Part shown: positions 9,415 to 17,557 of the stretch, in pieces
Layout of the letters: the number at the start of each line of letters is the position of its first letter
How positions within the stretch are numbered: the first letter of the stretch is position 1
Assembly (NCBI GenBank): GCA_046349875.1
Contig: JAXMBN010000005.1
Span: 144,159-208,158, forward strand
From: JAXMBN01 sp046349875
GTDB lineage: Bacteria; Planctomycetota; Planctomycetia; Pirellulales; Pirellulaceae
Length of the DNA: 64,000 nucleotides
Direction: 5' to 3'
Position numbers and translations under genes: made by a program
Notes under the pieces: model-generated
Told to the model about the DNA's origin: nothing
Databases searched by the model: none
Seen by the model: the letters and a program-made list of their open reading frames with translations, nothing else

Positions 9415-10875
9415 ATGAACGAACCAAGACTGAATAAAGCACTTCAAGACCAAACGCGCCGTCATTTCTTTGGGCAATGCGGTATTGGGGTGGGGGCTTT
9501 GGCATTGAGTCAGTTGATGGCAGCAGACCAGGCTTCGGCCTCCGAAAAGTCCAAGTTAAGCAACCCATTGGCCCCCAAACCAACTCATTTTCCCGCCAAG
9601 GCAAAACGAGTCATCTTCTTGTTCATGGCAGGTGGACCGTCGCAGTTGGATATGTTCGAGCACAAGCCGCAGTTGACGGCTTTGAATGGAAAACCGATTC
9701 CGCAAAGCTATCTCGAAGGCAAACGATTTGCGTTCATGGATAGCAGCCATCGCATCAATTTGTTGGGAACGCGCCGCAAGTTCGCACAGTATGGTGAAAC
9801 CGGCAATTGGGTAAGCGATTTGCTTCCCTATACTGCGAAGATCGTGGACGAACTCACGTTCATCAAGACCTGCAAGACCGATCTCTTTAATCATGCTCCT
9901 GCCAAGTTGTTTATGAACACAGGGACGGGGTTGTTTGGTCGGCCAAGCATGGGATCGTGGCTCACCTATGGATTGGGGAGCGAGTGCGATGATCTCCCGG
10001 GATTTGTCGTGTTGCAGAGCGGGCCTCGTGGTCCGCGAGGCGGCGCCGTTCTATGGGGAAACGGTATGCTTCCATCAACGTATCAAGGCGTACCTCTCCG
10101 CAATCAGGGTGAACCAATCTTGAACTTGACGACACCCCATGACGTCAACGAGATGGAGCAACGCAAAGTTTTGGATGCTGTGAAACAGCTCAATGCCAAA
10201 CGGCTGGATGTGACCCAAGATGACGAGATATCGACTCGCATCAATGCCTATGAGATGGCCTATCGGATGCAGTCGAGTGCGCCCGAGTTGATGGACACCA
10301 GCGATGAAACCGAAGAGACGTTGCGACTCTATGGGATCAAGGATCCTAAAGAATCTAGCTATGCTCGCAACTGCTTGTTGGCGCGGCGATTGGTGGAACG
10401 GGGAGTGCGATTCGTACAACTCTACCATACCAATTGGGATCACCATGGCGGACCAACTGAAAACTTGGAAGAGCACCTGCCTGCGATCTCCAAGGAGATT
10501 GATCAAGCTTCGGCGGCATTGGTTCAGGATTTGAGACGACGAGGACTATTGGATGATACCATCGTGATATGGGGTGGCGAATTCGGTCGAACACCCATGG
10601 GTGAAGTCCGCGAGTCCACGGGACGCAATCACCATATCGATGCCTTCACCATGTGGTTTGCCGGTGGAGGCTTTAAGCCTGGGACAACCTATGGTGAAAC
10701 GGATGAGTTTGGTTTTGGACCGATTGGTGATTCGGCTCATGTGCGCGATATTCATGCAACCATCTTGCATCTCATGGGAATACACCATGAGAGGCTCTCG
10801 GTGCGTTCGCAAGGATTGGATTTTAGGTTAACCGGTGTTTTGCCTGCCAAGATTCTTAAAGAGATTTTGGCCTAA
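9415..10875 (+). CDS. DUF1501 Tat-exported protein
   Basis: 486-residue member of DUF1501, a family related in fold to alkaline phosphatase/sulfatase-type enzymes. The N-terminus has a twin-arginine signal (RRHFFGQCGIG followed by a hydrophobic stretch), so export in folded form is expected. Family motifs include FLFMAGGPSQLDMFE near residue 65, HTNWDHHGG, WGGEFGRTP and the C-terminal HLMGIHHERL. It starts four bases after the PSD1 gene stop with only a weak GAG ribosome site, consistent with translational coupling. In Planctomycetes the two families are almost always adjacent, implying joint work on the same substrate; that substrate is not identifiable here. Confidence 0.95.
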   Translation: MNEPRLNKALQDQTRRHFFGQCGIGVGALALSQLMAADQASASEKSKLSNPLAPKPTHFPAKAKRVIFLFMAGGPSQLDMFEHKPQLTALNGKPIPQSYLEGKRFAFMDSSHRINLLGTRRKFAQYGETGNWVSDLLPYTAKIVDELTFIKTCKTDLFNHAPAKLFMNTGTGLFGRPSMGSWLTYGLGSECDDLPGFVVLQSGPRGPRGGAVLWGNGMLPSTYQGVPLRNQGEPILNLTTPHDVNEMEQRKVLDAVKQLNAKRLDVTQDDEISTRINAYEMAYRMQSSAPELMDTSDETEETLRLYGIKDPKESSYARNCLLARRLVERGVRFVQLYHTNWDHHGGPTENLEEHLPAISKEIDQASAALVQDLRRRGLLDDTIVIWGGEFGRTPMGEVRESTGRNHHIDAFTMWFAGGGFKPGTTYGETDEFGFGPIGDSAHVRDIHATILHLMGIHHERLSVRSQGLDFRLTGVLPAKILKEILA

Positions 10876-10884
10876 GGCATAACG

Positions 10885-11451
10885 CTAGTCGCCGTGCTTA
10901 GTGCGTAAGCGACCCGATAACCGAAGCATCCATTGAATGCGTTCGAACTCGTCGAGCCACTCCTGTATGACTACACCGAGCGCGGTTCGATCACGACTGG
11001 GGATGCCCGTTGCACACGTTGGGCCCAGTTGGCTTTGGGCCATCTCACGATATCGAGACAATGTTCGATCACCATAGCGACCGCATACAAAGTCATCCTC
11101 GGATACAAAGAGGACGGACGGTACGCGAGCCGCCCCGCACGTTTGCAATTCGGTTGACAATACTTGGCAATCATCGCGATCAAAATAGCGAACGCGAATC
11201 TTGGGAGAAGCGGTTGCAAAGTGATCGAAAATGGGGCATTGATTCACGCAATCACCACACCAAGCACCCGCAAGGACGAACACCTTCATTTCGCGTGTAA
11301 AGGATGAGAGTAGTTGAAGCTGATCGGGTGAGAGCTCAATGTCGCGATGCATGGCGTTCCACTTTTCACGCTGTGGTGGAGTGGCGTACCGATCCAAGAA
11401 CGGTTCGTATTCAAAGCCTTGAGCAAACAAAGAAGCTAAATCGAGTGCCAT
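10885..11451 (-). CDS. Thioredoxin-like protein (CGDC active site)
   Basis: 188-residue thioredoxin-fold protein with AGAWCGDCVNQCP, a CxxC redox pair at Cys65/Cys68 in place of the usual CGPC. A strand-turn with a cis-Pro position (ARVPSVLF) follows. No signal peptide is seen, so a cytoplasmic thiol-disulfide role is likely. The frame extends seven codons upstream to 11472, but the ATG at 11451 (MALDLASLF) is the more natural start. It is convergent with the DUF1501 gene (nine-base gap), so it is not part of that operon. The related bacterial family is annotated simply as thioredoxin family; the partner is unknown. Confidence 0.85.
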   Translation of the reverse strand: MALDLASLFAQGFEYEPFLDRYATPPQREKWNAMHRDIELSPDQLQLLSSFTREMKVFVLAGAWCGDCVNQCPIFDHFATASPKIRVRYFDRDDCQVLSTELQTCGAARVPSVLFVSEDDFVCGRYGDRTLSRYREMAQSQLGPTCATGIPSRDRTALGVVIQEWLDEFERIQWMLRLSGRLRTKHGD

Positions 11452-11574
11452 AGAGGTGATCACGCAGCCCACCGAGTTCGGAGGGTTTCTGAGGAGTCTC
11501 GAACTAAGAAAACAAGTCCCAGCTAGAGTGTAGAAGGCTCGGCAATTCCTGCAAGCGTGATGGCAGGTAGCGAT

Positions 11575-12318
11575 TTACTCGATGGGCTCGCAGACTTCCT
11601 TCAATTTTTCCAAGGCGCGGAGCCATAGCATGCGCGTGGCCCCCACGGATCGGTCCATGAGTTTGGCGATTTCCTCAAAGGAATGTCCCTGCAGATTGCG
11701 AAAGACGATCACATCGCGGTAGTGTTGCGGGAGTTTGGCGAGCTCGTTGGAGATCGCAACGGCCCGTTCTTCCATGTGCATCGGGCTGCTGGGCGAGTTT
11801 GTTCGGGCTGGAATCAGTTTGGCGTAGTTTGCTGCAGACCGATCGACCGAGGTGTGAATTTGTTCGATCGAAACTTCGCGACGAATGTCCCGTTTTCCAG
11901 CCTTCACATGTTCGTCGATGATATGGTGCAGGCGATGGATCAGGATTTGGCGGAGCCATCCGATGAGTTCGCGTTCGGATTGTCCGCGGAAATCGGCGAA
12001 GTCTCGATGCGCCGCGAGAAGGGTCTCTTGGACCAGATCGGAAGGACTGACCCGTCGTCGGAGTCGCTGATCGAGTTGGGTGGAAGCGAGGATGGTGAGA
12101 TAGTTGCAGTACCATTCGAGCATCACCCCAATGGCCGCCTTGTCTCCTTGTTTGGCTCGTTCCAGCTGTTCTGAAAACCCCACCCGATCTTCCCCCAATT
12201 TGGCTTCCACAGCGATACCCGTCCTCTCTAACTTACCATCTTTTCGCGTCACCCTCTCTTTGCTTAGGCCGCTTTCCTTCCGGCAACGCCACAACCCACC
12301 ATTAGCAGGGGGTTTCAT
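11575..12318 (-). CDS. ECF-type RNA polymerase sigma factor (planctomycete family)
   Basis: Sigma-70 family protein of up to 247 residues. Region 2 is clear (VSPSDLVQETLLAAHRDFADF with GWLRQILIHRLHHIIDEH), and region 4 ends in a helix-turn-helix (LPQHYRDVIVFRNLQGHSFEEIAKLMDRSVGATRM, given here as the span, key residues LPQHYRD and FEEIA). The spacing and the long linker between regions 2 and 4 fit the ECF group expanded in Planctomycetes. The first ATG at 12318 lies inside an inverted repeat (12311-12350), and conserved sequence begins only near residue 50, so an internal GTG (about 12210) is a real alternative start. No anti-sigma gene is adjacent. The regulon is unknown. Confidence 0.88.
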   Translation of the reverse strand: MKPPANGGLWRCRKESGLSKERVTRKDGKLERTGIAVEAKLGEDRVGFSEQLERAKQGDKAAIGVMLEWYCNYLTILASTQLDQRLRRRVSPSDLVQETLLAAHRDFADFRGQSERELIGWLRQILIHRLHHIIDEHVKAGKRDIRREVSIEQIHTSVDRSAANYAKLIPARTNSPSSPMHMEERAVAISNELAKLPQHYRDVIVFRNLQGHSFEEIAKLMDRSVGATRMLWLRALEKLKEVCEPIE

Positions 12319-12350
12319 TCAATAGGTGCCAGCCACCTATTGTTGAAACC
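12311..12350. repeat. Imperfect 40-bp palindrome
   Basis: Outer arms GGTTTCA (12311-12317) and TGAAACC (12344-12350), inner arms CAATAGGTG (12320-12328) and CACCTATTG (12334-12342), with a five-base loop and a small asymmetric bulge. Sixteen base pairs are perfect. It lies between the divergent sigma factor and glycosyltransferase genes and covers the first ATG of the sigma frame. It could be an operator, a REP-like dispersed element or an RNA hairpin. Confidence 0.8.
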
Positions 12351-12429
12351 AGCGAGATTTTGTGCGAAAGCTGGGCTGGCGTTGCGGTTGGGGATTGGGG
12401 TAGTCTGCGACGCCAGAAAGGAGTCTTTG

Positions 12430-13419
12430 ATGCCCAGGGTTTCGATCGTCGTACCGGTTTACAATGCTGCGCCATTCTTGGTGGATGCCATGGCGAGCAT
12501 GGTGACGCAGACGATGGAAGACTGGGAAATGATCGCCGTCGATGATGGAAGCACCGACGAAAGTCCGGCCATCCTTGCTTGGTTTGCCAAGATCGATCCG
12601 AGAATTCGGGTTTTGCGGCAGGAGAACCAGGGAATCGTCGCTGCCCTGAACCATGGATGTAAGGAGGCTCGAGCACCTTGGATTTGCCGAATGGATGCGG
12701 ATGATTTATCGCATCCGGAACGGCTAGCGCGTCAATCACTCTTCGCGGAAGCCAACCCAGCTTGTGTTGCCTTTGGTGGGTCTTTGGTCGAAATCGATCC
12801 TCGGTCGCGGCCACTCGGATTTCGCGGGTTGCCCACGACACATGCGGCGATTGTCGAACGGCTTCAAGCGGGCAAACCTGGCCTGTATCATCCGACCACG
12901 TGGATCCTCAAAGAGGCTTTCGATTCTGTTGGAGGATATCGACCTGAGTATCAGTGGGTCGAAGACCATGATCTATGGCTGAGATTGTCTCAGATTGGCG
13001 AACTCGGCAATCTTGATCGCACCATCCTGTACTATCGCCTTCATGCTGGAAGTGTTTGTGCGAATCGTCGAACGCGGCAGAGCGAGCTGATGGCTGAACT
13101 TTTGGGAAGGCCACGACCTGAAAAGAACGCGGTTCCTTCGCATCCGGCTCATTTTGGTGGGCCTGGGAAGTGGTCGCGAGCTGCATTGCGTGGAGGTCAT
13201 CCAGGAGTGGCCATGCAGCATCTTCGCGATGTGTTTCGTCAGCACGGCTGTACAAGCTACGCTCTTCGAACGGCAGTTGAGTTTTCGATCCGATTCCCAT
13301 CGAGCGTTTTCAAACGACTTTTGATGGGTTCGTGTACCATTCCTTCCTTCAACGAATGGCAGGACTGTTGGAGTCAATCTCGTTCGGCACCTCGTCTTCG
13401 AACGGTGGAAGCGGCCTAG
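12430..13419 (+). CDS. Family 2 glycosyltransferase
   Basis: 329-residue GT-A fold glycosyltransferase. The start is fixed by AAAGGAG at 12418-12424, five bases before the ATG, and the product begins directly with the GT2 strand MPRVSIVVPVYNA. Key motifs are VDDGSTD (Asp38/Asp39), the metal-binding DxD in RMDADD (Asp89, Asp91) and EDHDLWLRL with the presumed catalytic acidic residue. No membrane segments are seen, so it probably works at the cytoplasmic face on a nucleotide-sugar donor, adding sugar to a cell-surface glycan. No other glycan genes are adjacent, so acceptor and sugar are unknown. The gene is divergent from the sigma factor. Confidence 0.92.
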   Translation: MPRVSIVVPVYNAAPFLVDAMASMVTQTMEDWEMIAVDDGSTDESPAILAWFAKIDPRIRVLRQENQGIVAALNHGCKEARAPWICRMDADDLSHPERLARQSLFAEANPACVAFGGSLVEIDPRSRPLGFRGLPTTHAAIVERLQAGKPGLYHPTTWILKEAFDSVGGYRPEYQWVEDHDLWLRLSQIGELGNLDRTILYYRLHAGSVCANRRTRQSELMAELLGRPRPEKNAVPSHPAHFGGPGKWSRAALRGGHPGVAMQHLRDVFRQHGCTSYALRTAVEFSIRFPSSVFKRLLMGSCTIPSFNEWQDCWSQSRSAPRLRTVEAA

Positions 13420-13575
13420 TTTCCGTCGCCAAAGCAGTGCTCCTGCGATGAGTGAACAAGTCTAGAATTCTTGGATGACAAGGGTTCAGCTAGTGGTCAG
13501 ATACTAGCACTTTCCCTTAGAATGCTGCCTTTTCGTGGATGTCTGAACACTCCTCCAGGAAGATTGGGTACAGCT

Positions 13576-14433
13576 ATGGGTAGTGAGGCCAAATGGCCGA
13601 TTGGGGTCTTCACAAGTATTGATGCCGGTCTTGGCGTTCATCTTGAAGTAGCCAAAGAGCTTGGCGTTCCCACCATTCAATTGCATGCCCCTGCTCGCGA
13701 GACTCGGACTTCTGAGAATGCGGCCGCGTTTTGCAAGAAGCTCGAACAGATGGGGATCGAGCTGACGTGTGTATTCGGCGGTTTTGATGGAGAGAGCTAT
13801 GCCGACATTCCAACCGTCGAAAAGACCGTGGGGTTGGTACCAGAAGAAACGCGAGCCCAGCGACTGCGGGAAATGAAGGAGATCTCGGACTTTGCCCGAC
13901 TTCTGGGATGTGACGTGATCGGGTTGCATCTTGGCTTTGTGCCTCACGATACAACTTCGAAGAACTATGCGCAGGTAGTCGAGGTAACACGCCAACTATG
14001 TGACCATGCAGCGCGCAATGAGCAAAACGTGCATCTCGAGACCGGGCAAGAAACAGCCGATGGGTTGTTGGCTTTTCTCAAGCATGTCGAACGAAGCAAT
14101 TTGTTTGTCAACTTCGATCCTGCAAACATGATTCTCTATGGTACCGGCGAACCGATTGAAGCATTGAAGAAGATTGGATCGTATGTACGGAGCATCCATT
14201 GCAAAGATGCTACATGGTCCGATCAACTAGGTGTGACTTGGGGTTGCGAAGTCCCGCTTGGAAAGGGACAGGTCAACATGGAAAAGTATCTGCAAACGTT
14301 GGCCGAGATCGGATACAACGGTCCGTTGACGATCGAACGCGAGATCCCTCAGGAACCAGAGCGTCAAAAGGCAGAGATCAGTCATGCGATTGATTTATTG
14401 TCGCGACTTCGAAAACAAATTGTGGGCGCGTAA
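13576..14433 (+). CDS. Sugar phosphate isomerase/epimerase-like TIM barrel
   Basis: 285-residue protein of the xylose-isomerase-like TIM barrel group (AP endonuclease 2 superfamily). Metal-ligand-bearing strand ends are visible: HLETGQE, VNFDPANM, SIHCKDA and TIEREI. Members act as isomerases or epimerases of sugars or related polyols, often next to Gfo/Idh dehydrogenases; the substrate here is unknown. The frame extends upstream to 13471, but those residues are not barrel-like, so the ATG at 13576 (MGSEAKWPIGVFTS) is chosen; an ATG at 13522 is possible. No close operon partner: the upstream glycosyltransferase ends 156 bases before and the downstream gene is convergent. Confidence 0.88.
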   Translation: MGSEAKWPIGVFTSIDAGLGVHLEVAKELGVPTIQLHAPARETRTSENAAAFCKKLEQMGIELTCVFGGFDGESYADIPTVEKTVGLVPEETRAQRLREMKEISDFARLLGCDVIGLHLGFVPHDTTSKNYAQVVEVTRQLCDHAARNEQNVHLETGQETADGLLAFLKHVERSNLFVNFDPANMILYGTGEPIEALKKIGSYVRSIHCKDATWSDQLGVTWGCEVPLGKGQVNMEKYLQTLAEIGYNGPLTIEREIPQEPERQKAEISHAIDLLSRLRKQIVGA

Positions 14434-14499
14434 GCCAAGGCTTTTATTAGCGAGTTCGTTGCGCACCTAACGATCACATGAAGGGAAACGGGCGATTTC

Positions 14500-15585
14500 C
14501 TAGTCGGGAATCGCCAGGAACAATCGTCGAAACGCGCGACTCATGTCGAGTCCAAACTGTTTCGCTTCGTCGCCATCTCGATCTTCGGCTGCGTGTTCGA
14601 GAAGCTCAAGCTTCGTCATGTAGACGTGGAGCTTCATCTGTTGATAGGACGACAACGGCTTTCGACGCAAATACGATCCGACCACGAGTTTATGGGCCCA
14701 GTCTTCTTGAATGGGTATCCAATGCTCCATGGCGGCCCAATCTTTCTGAATCGCTGCCGAATGAATCTCGGTATTGATGAGAGTCATCTCTTTGTGAATT
14801 TCGCTGCTGGGTGGATAGAACAAGAAACCACCTGCAACACTGGAAACAAATAGGCTAATCAAGCAAACGACCCCGATCATCCAATCGGGGAGAACGATAT
14901 CCAGCGATGGTCGCGATGATGCATTGGGTACCTGGCGGGTTAAGGCATGCATCCAACGATCGGTAAGTCCAAACTTGGCGAAGATGGCTCCCGCGAAGAG
15001 AAAGAGTATCGAGAACGCGGCTGCAACCAATTCAGGAGTGGAAGCGTTGGCGCTATTTTGAAGCACTTCGAACGATCGTCCCGCAAGATTGCCCTCATCG
15101 GATTGAAATGGATTGCAATAGGCATCGAAAGCATGCGTATGATCTGCCGGTTGCACTCCCTTGGGATAGAGAGGGCCTGAGAATGCATAGCCCATTGCCA
15201 AGACTATGATCGACAAGGATGCGAACCACGAGATGGTTCGACGCAGGCCATAGGTTCCAAGGCTCCAGGAGATCGTCCCCAAATTGACGCCGGTACCAAG
15301 GACCAACATCGCAAAAGCGGCACCTACCGAATTGCCATGCTCGAACATGGCGGCCACCTGTACAATGGCTGACATAGGAGTGATATAGGCCAAAGAGGAA
15401 ACGGCGGCCATGGTGATCGGTGCCCAAACATTCTCATGGTTGGCGGCTCGTTGAAGGACTCCAGCGGGAAGCATCGCAGCGAGAACTCCCGCCCCTAGGC
15501 AAGCGATTCCGACTGTCCAAGTCGTTCGATTCCAAGCGATCTGGCACATCGAAAGCAAGACGGCTGCAATGCGGCTGAATACCAT
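14500..15585 (-). pseudogene. Permease C-terminal half (frameshifted)
   Basis: Second half of a membrane permease of the DUF318/ArsP-like (UPF0718) type, split by a frameshift at 15574. It contains several hydrophobic helices (TWTVGIACLGAGVLAAML, ISWFASLSIIVLAMGYAF, VVCLISLFVSSVAGGFLF) and the repeated-half signature AYITPMSAIVQVAAMFEHGNSVG (key residues TPM and EHG). The C-terminal ~90 residues are soluble and charged. An ATG at 15585 opens this frame, but it lies upstream of the point where the two frames must join, so independent translation is unlikely to give the native protein. Together with the other half the product would be about 517 residues. Confidence 0.78.
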
Positions 15586-16054
15586 GAGGTGCTACGACGA
15601 TAGGATCGACGCAGGGCGAGTCCTCTGCAAGCCAATAGTCCCACAGCAATCCCATCAACGTAACGATTGCGAGCGAACCAAGGCTAAAGCACAGAATCGT
15701 GATCGGATCGGAGAGTGTAAGTCCATAGAGTACGGAGATCGGATTGAAAAGAGGCGCGGTGAGCCCAAAGGCTAACGTGGTTCCACCGGAGATGCCGCTG
15801 CGCCGCATCTGATTCATAACGGGAATGACTCCTAACGAGCATACAGGTAAGAGCATTCCCAAGAGCCAAGCTTGTGGTAGTTGACGCCAAGTGTTTCCGC
15901 CAAACAATCGATAGGTACCCTCGCGACCGAGAACCCTTTCGAAGATCGCAGCGACCAACCAACCGACGATGAGTGTTGGGAAGCATGCCAACAGAACCTG
16001 CCCCATTCGCACCAGTGCGCCCCAAAAATATAGATCCATAGGTTGGAACTCCAA
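15434..16054 (-). pseudogene. Permease N-terminal half (frameshifted)
   Basis: First half of the same permease. Good membrane sequence runs for about 160 residues (MGQVLLACFPTLIVGWLVAA, PQAWLLGMLLPVCSLGVIPV, ITILCFSLGSLAIVTLMGLL), including the family motif PVCSLGVIPVMNQMRRSG. After GIQ the frame turns into a Pro/Arg/Ser-rich tail that looks out of frame. Skipping one C on the minus strand (plus position 15574) continues smoothly into RIAAVLLSM of the other part. Family members transport metalloids or unknown organic substrates; the substrate is not determinable. The gene follows a small lipoprotein-like gene 45 bases upstream, in the MoxR cluster direction. Confidence 0.78.
15574..15574 (-). 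other. Frameshift site (one surplus C on the minus strand)
   Basis: Minus-strand codons GGT ATT CAG, then C, then CGC ATT GCA: skipping this base fuses the two permease halves. The surplus base lies in a CC pair in AGCCGC, the same local context as the frameshift at 6531. Confidence 0.78.
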
Positions 16055-16099
16055 GTCATTGTCTTCGGTAAGTGTCTTCGTTCGGAAAGGCTCTTCGCA

Positions 16100-16552
16100 T
16101 CAACTGGACAAAACATGAATGGCCTGATCTTCCAAGGATTGATTGGCTTGGCGAAGTAACGCCAGGAGCTTCTGATAGGCTTCGGTCTTTTGGAGTCGTT
16201 CAAGGTCGCGAGGCGACGATTCAGGCCAATCGCTTAGGATCTGAATGGTCAAGGATTCGACTTGATTGAAGACCGATTCGTCGAGATCGGTATCGGCGAC
16301 GAGTTCTGGCAACCATCGAATCAGATCGCGAGTTTCGGCAAAAGGCGTTAAACCTTCGGTTGGCTCTTTGCCTTCCGATAATTGGAGAATTCGATTCTCG
16401 GCTTGCTGCAATGATCCAGGCCAATGTTTTGGAAAATGAAGGTGTTCCTCCTCGTTGTCGGTGGGATCGACGTTGGTCGGTCGGCACGCTAACGAAGAAA
16501 AGCACAGGGAACAGAGAAGGATCATCCAACGCAGTGAACGGAGATGAAACAT
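16100..16552 (-). CDS. Small exported, possibly lipoprotein-like protein
   Basis: About 150 residues from the ATG at 16552; a TTG seven codons upstream at 16573 is the alternative. The N-terminus is a basic-hydrophobic signal (MFHLRSLRWMILLCSLCFSS) ending in SLAC, a non-canonical lipobox, so lipidation at that Cys is possible but not certain. The rest is a soluble, acidic, helix-rich domain (AENRILQLSEGKEP, FNQVESLTIQILSDW). No known family is recognised. It sits 30 bases after the MoxR gene stop and 45 bases before the permease gene, so it is probably in the same transcript. Its function is unknown. Confidence 0.7.
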   Translation of the reverse strand: MFHLRSLRWMILLCSLCFSSLACRPTNVDPTDNEEEHLHFPKHWPGSLQQAENRILQLSEGKEPTEGLTPFAETRDLIRWLPELVADTDLDESVFNQVESLTIQILSDWPESSPRDLERLQKTEAYQKLLALLRQANQSLEDQAIHVLSS

Positions 16553-16582
16553 AACGATGGTCACTTCTTTCAAGTGAATTCT

Positions 16583-17548
16583 CTAGGATGCTTGCTGAAC
16601 GGGGGTTCGAGATAGGATTTCCTCGATCGATGCCATCACGTCGGAATCGGATCCCGGAAGACGGACGCTCAAGACCGGTACGGCAACCTCTTGAACATCG
16701 TCGGGTGTAACAAACGATCGGCCGCTGAGAATGGCGCGGGCCTGTGCGATACGTTGCCATTGCAATAGGCCGCGAGGACTAATGCCCATTGCAAAGGCAT
16801 CATGCTGTCGCGTTGCTTCAGCAAGGCTCACAAGATATTCGCGGACCGAAGCAGCCACCGAGACTTTGGCAACATACTGCTGTAGGCATCGCAACTCGCC
16901 CGACTCAAACACTGGGCCCCACACTGGGAGCGGCTCCATCTGGCAATCGCGGGCCAACAAGTCGAGTTCACTGGAACGATCGGGATATCCGATTCGTAGC
17001 TTCATCGCAAAGCGATCGAGTTGAGCTTCAGGAAGAGGGTAGGCTCCCAAACTCTCGATGGGATTTTGAGTTGCCAACACCATGAAGGTTTGGCTGAGTG
17101 GATGCGTATGGCCATCGATCGTTACCTGAAGTTCCGCCATGGCTTCAAAAAGAGCACTTTGTGTTCGCGGAGTGGTGCGGTTGATTTCATCGGCCAGAAG
17201 AACATCACCAAAGACGGGCCCTTCACGAAACTCAAACTCGCGGGTCTTTTGATTCAATATGTTGAATCCGGTGATATCGCTTGGCAAAAGATCGGGCGTA
17301 CACTGGACGCGGGTGAGTCTTCCGCCCAAGGCGGTAGCAAGGCCTTTCGCGAGCGTTGTTTTTCCTAGACCAGGAAGATCGTCGAAGAGGACGTGTCCAT
17401 TCGCAAGAACGGCGCATAGAAGATCATCGACGACTCGAGGTTTTCCCAACAGAACCGAGTTGAGCTGAATTCGAAGGCGCTGAACGAAATCCGAAGCGGA
17501 ATCGGAAGTAAGAGGAATCATGGAAGCTTCGCAAAAAGGGGTGGACAT
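16583..17548 (-). CDS. MoxR-family AAA+ ATPase
   Basis: 321-residue AAA+ ATPase of the MoxR type. Walker A GLGKTTLA, Walker B VLLADEIN, the following TTPRTQSALFEAM, sensor 1 ATQNP and the helix PLPEAQLDRF are all present. MoxR proteins act as chaperones that mature or insert metal cofactors in partner complexes and are encoded with DUF58 and VWA genes, exactly as here (DUF58, transglutaminase-like, MoxR). AGGA seven bases before the ATG at 17548 supports this start; MIPLT at 17521 is an alternative. It begins nine bases after the preceding gene's stop, so it is an operon member. Confidence 0.95.
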   Translation of the reverse strand: MSTPFCEASMIPLTSDSASDFVQRLRIQLNSVLLGKPRVVDDLLCAVLANGHVLFDDLPGLGKTTLAKGLATALGGRLTRVQCTPDLLPSDITGFNILNQKTREFEFREGPVFGDVLLADEINRTTPRTQSALFEAMAELQVTIDGHTHPLSQTFMVLATQNPIESLGAYPLPEAQLDRFAMKLRIGYPDRSSELDLLARDCQMEPLPVWGPVFESGELRCLQQYVAKVSVAASVREYLVSLAEATRQHDAFAMGISPRGLLQWQRIAQARAILSGRSFVTPDDVQEVAVPVLSVRLPGSDSDVMASIEEILSRTPVQQAS

Positions 17549-17557
17549 GAATGGTTC

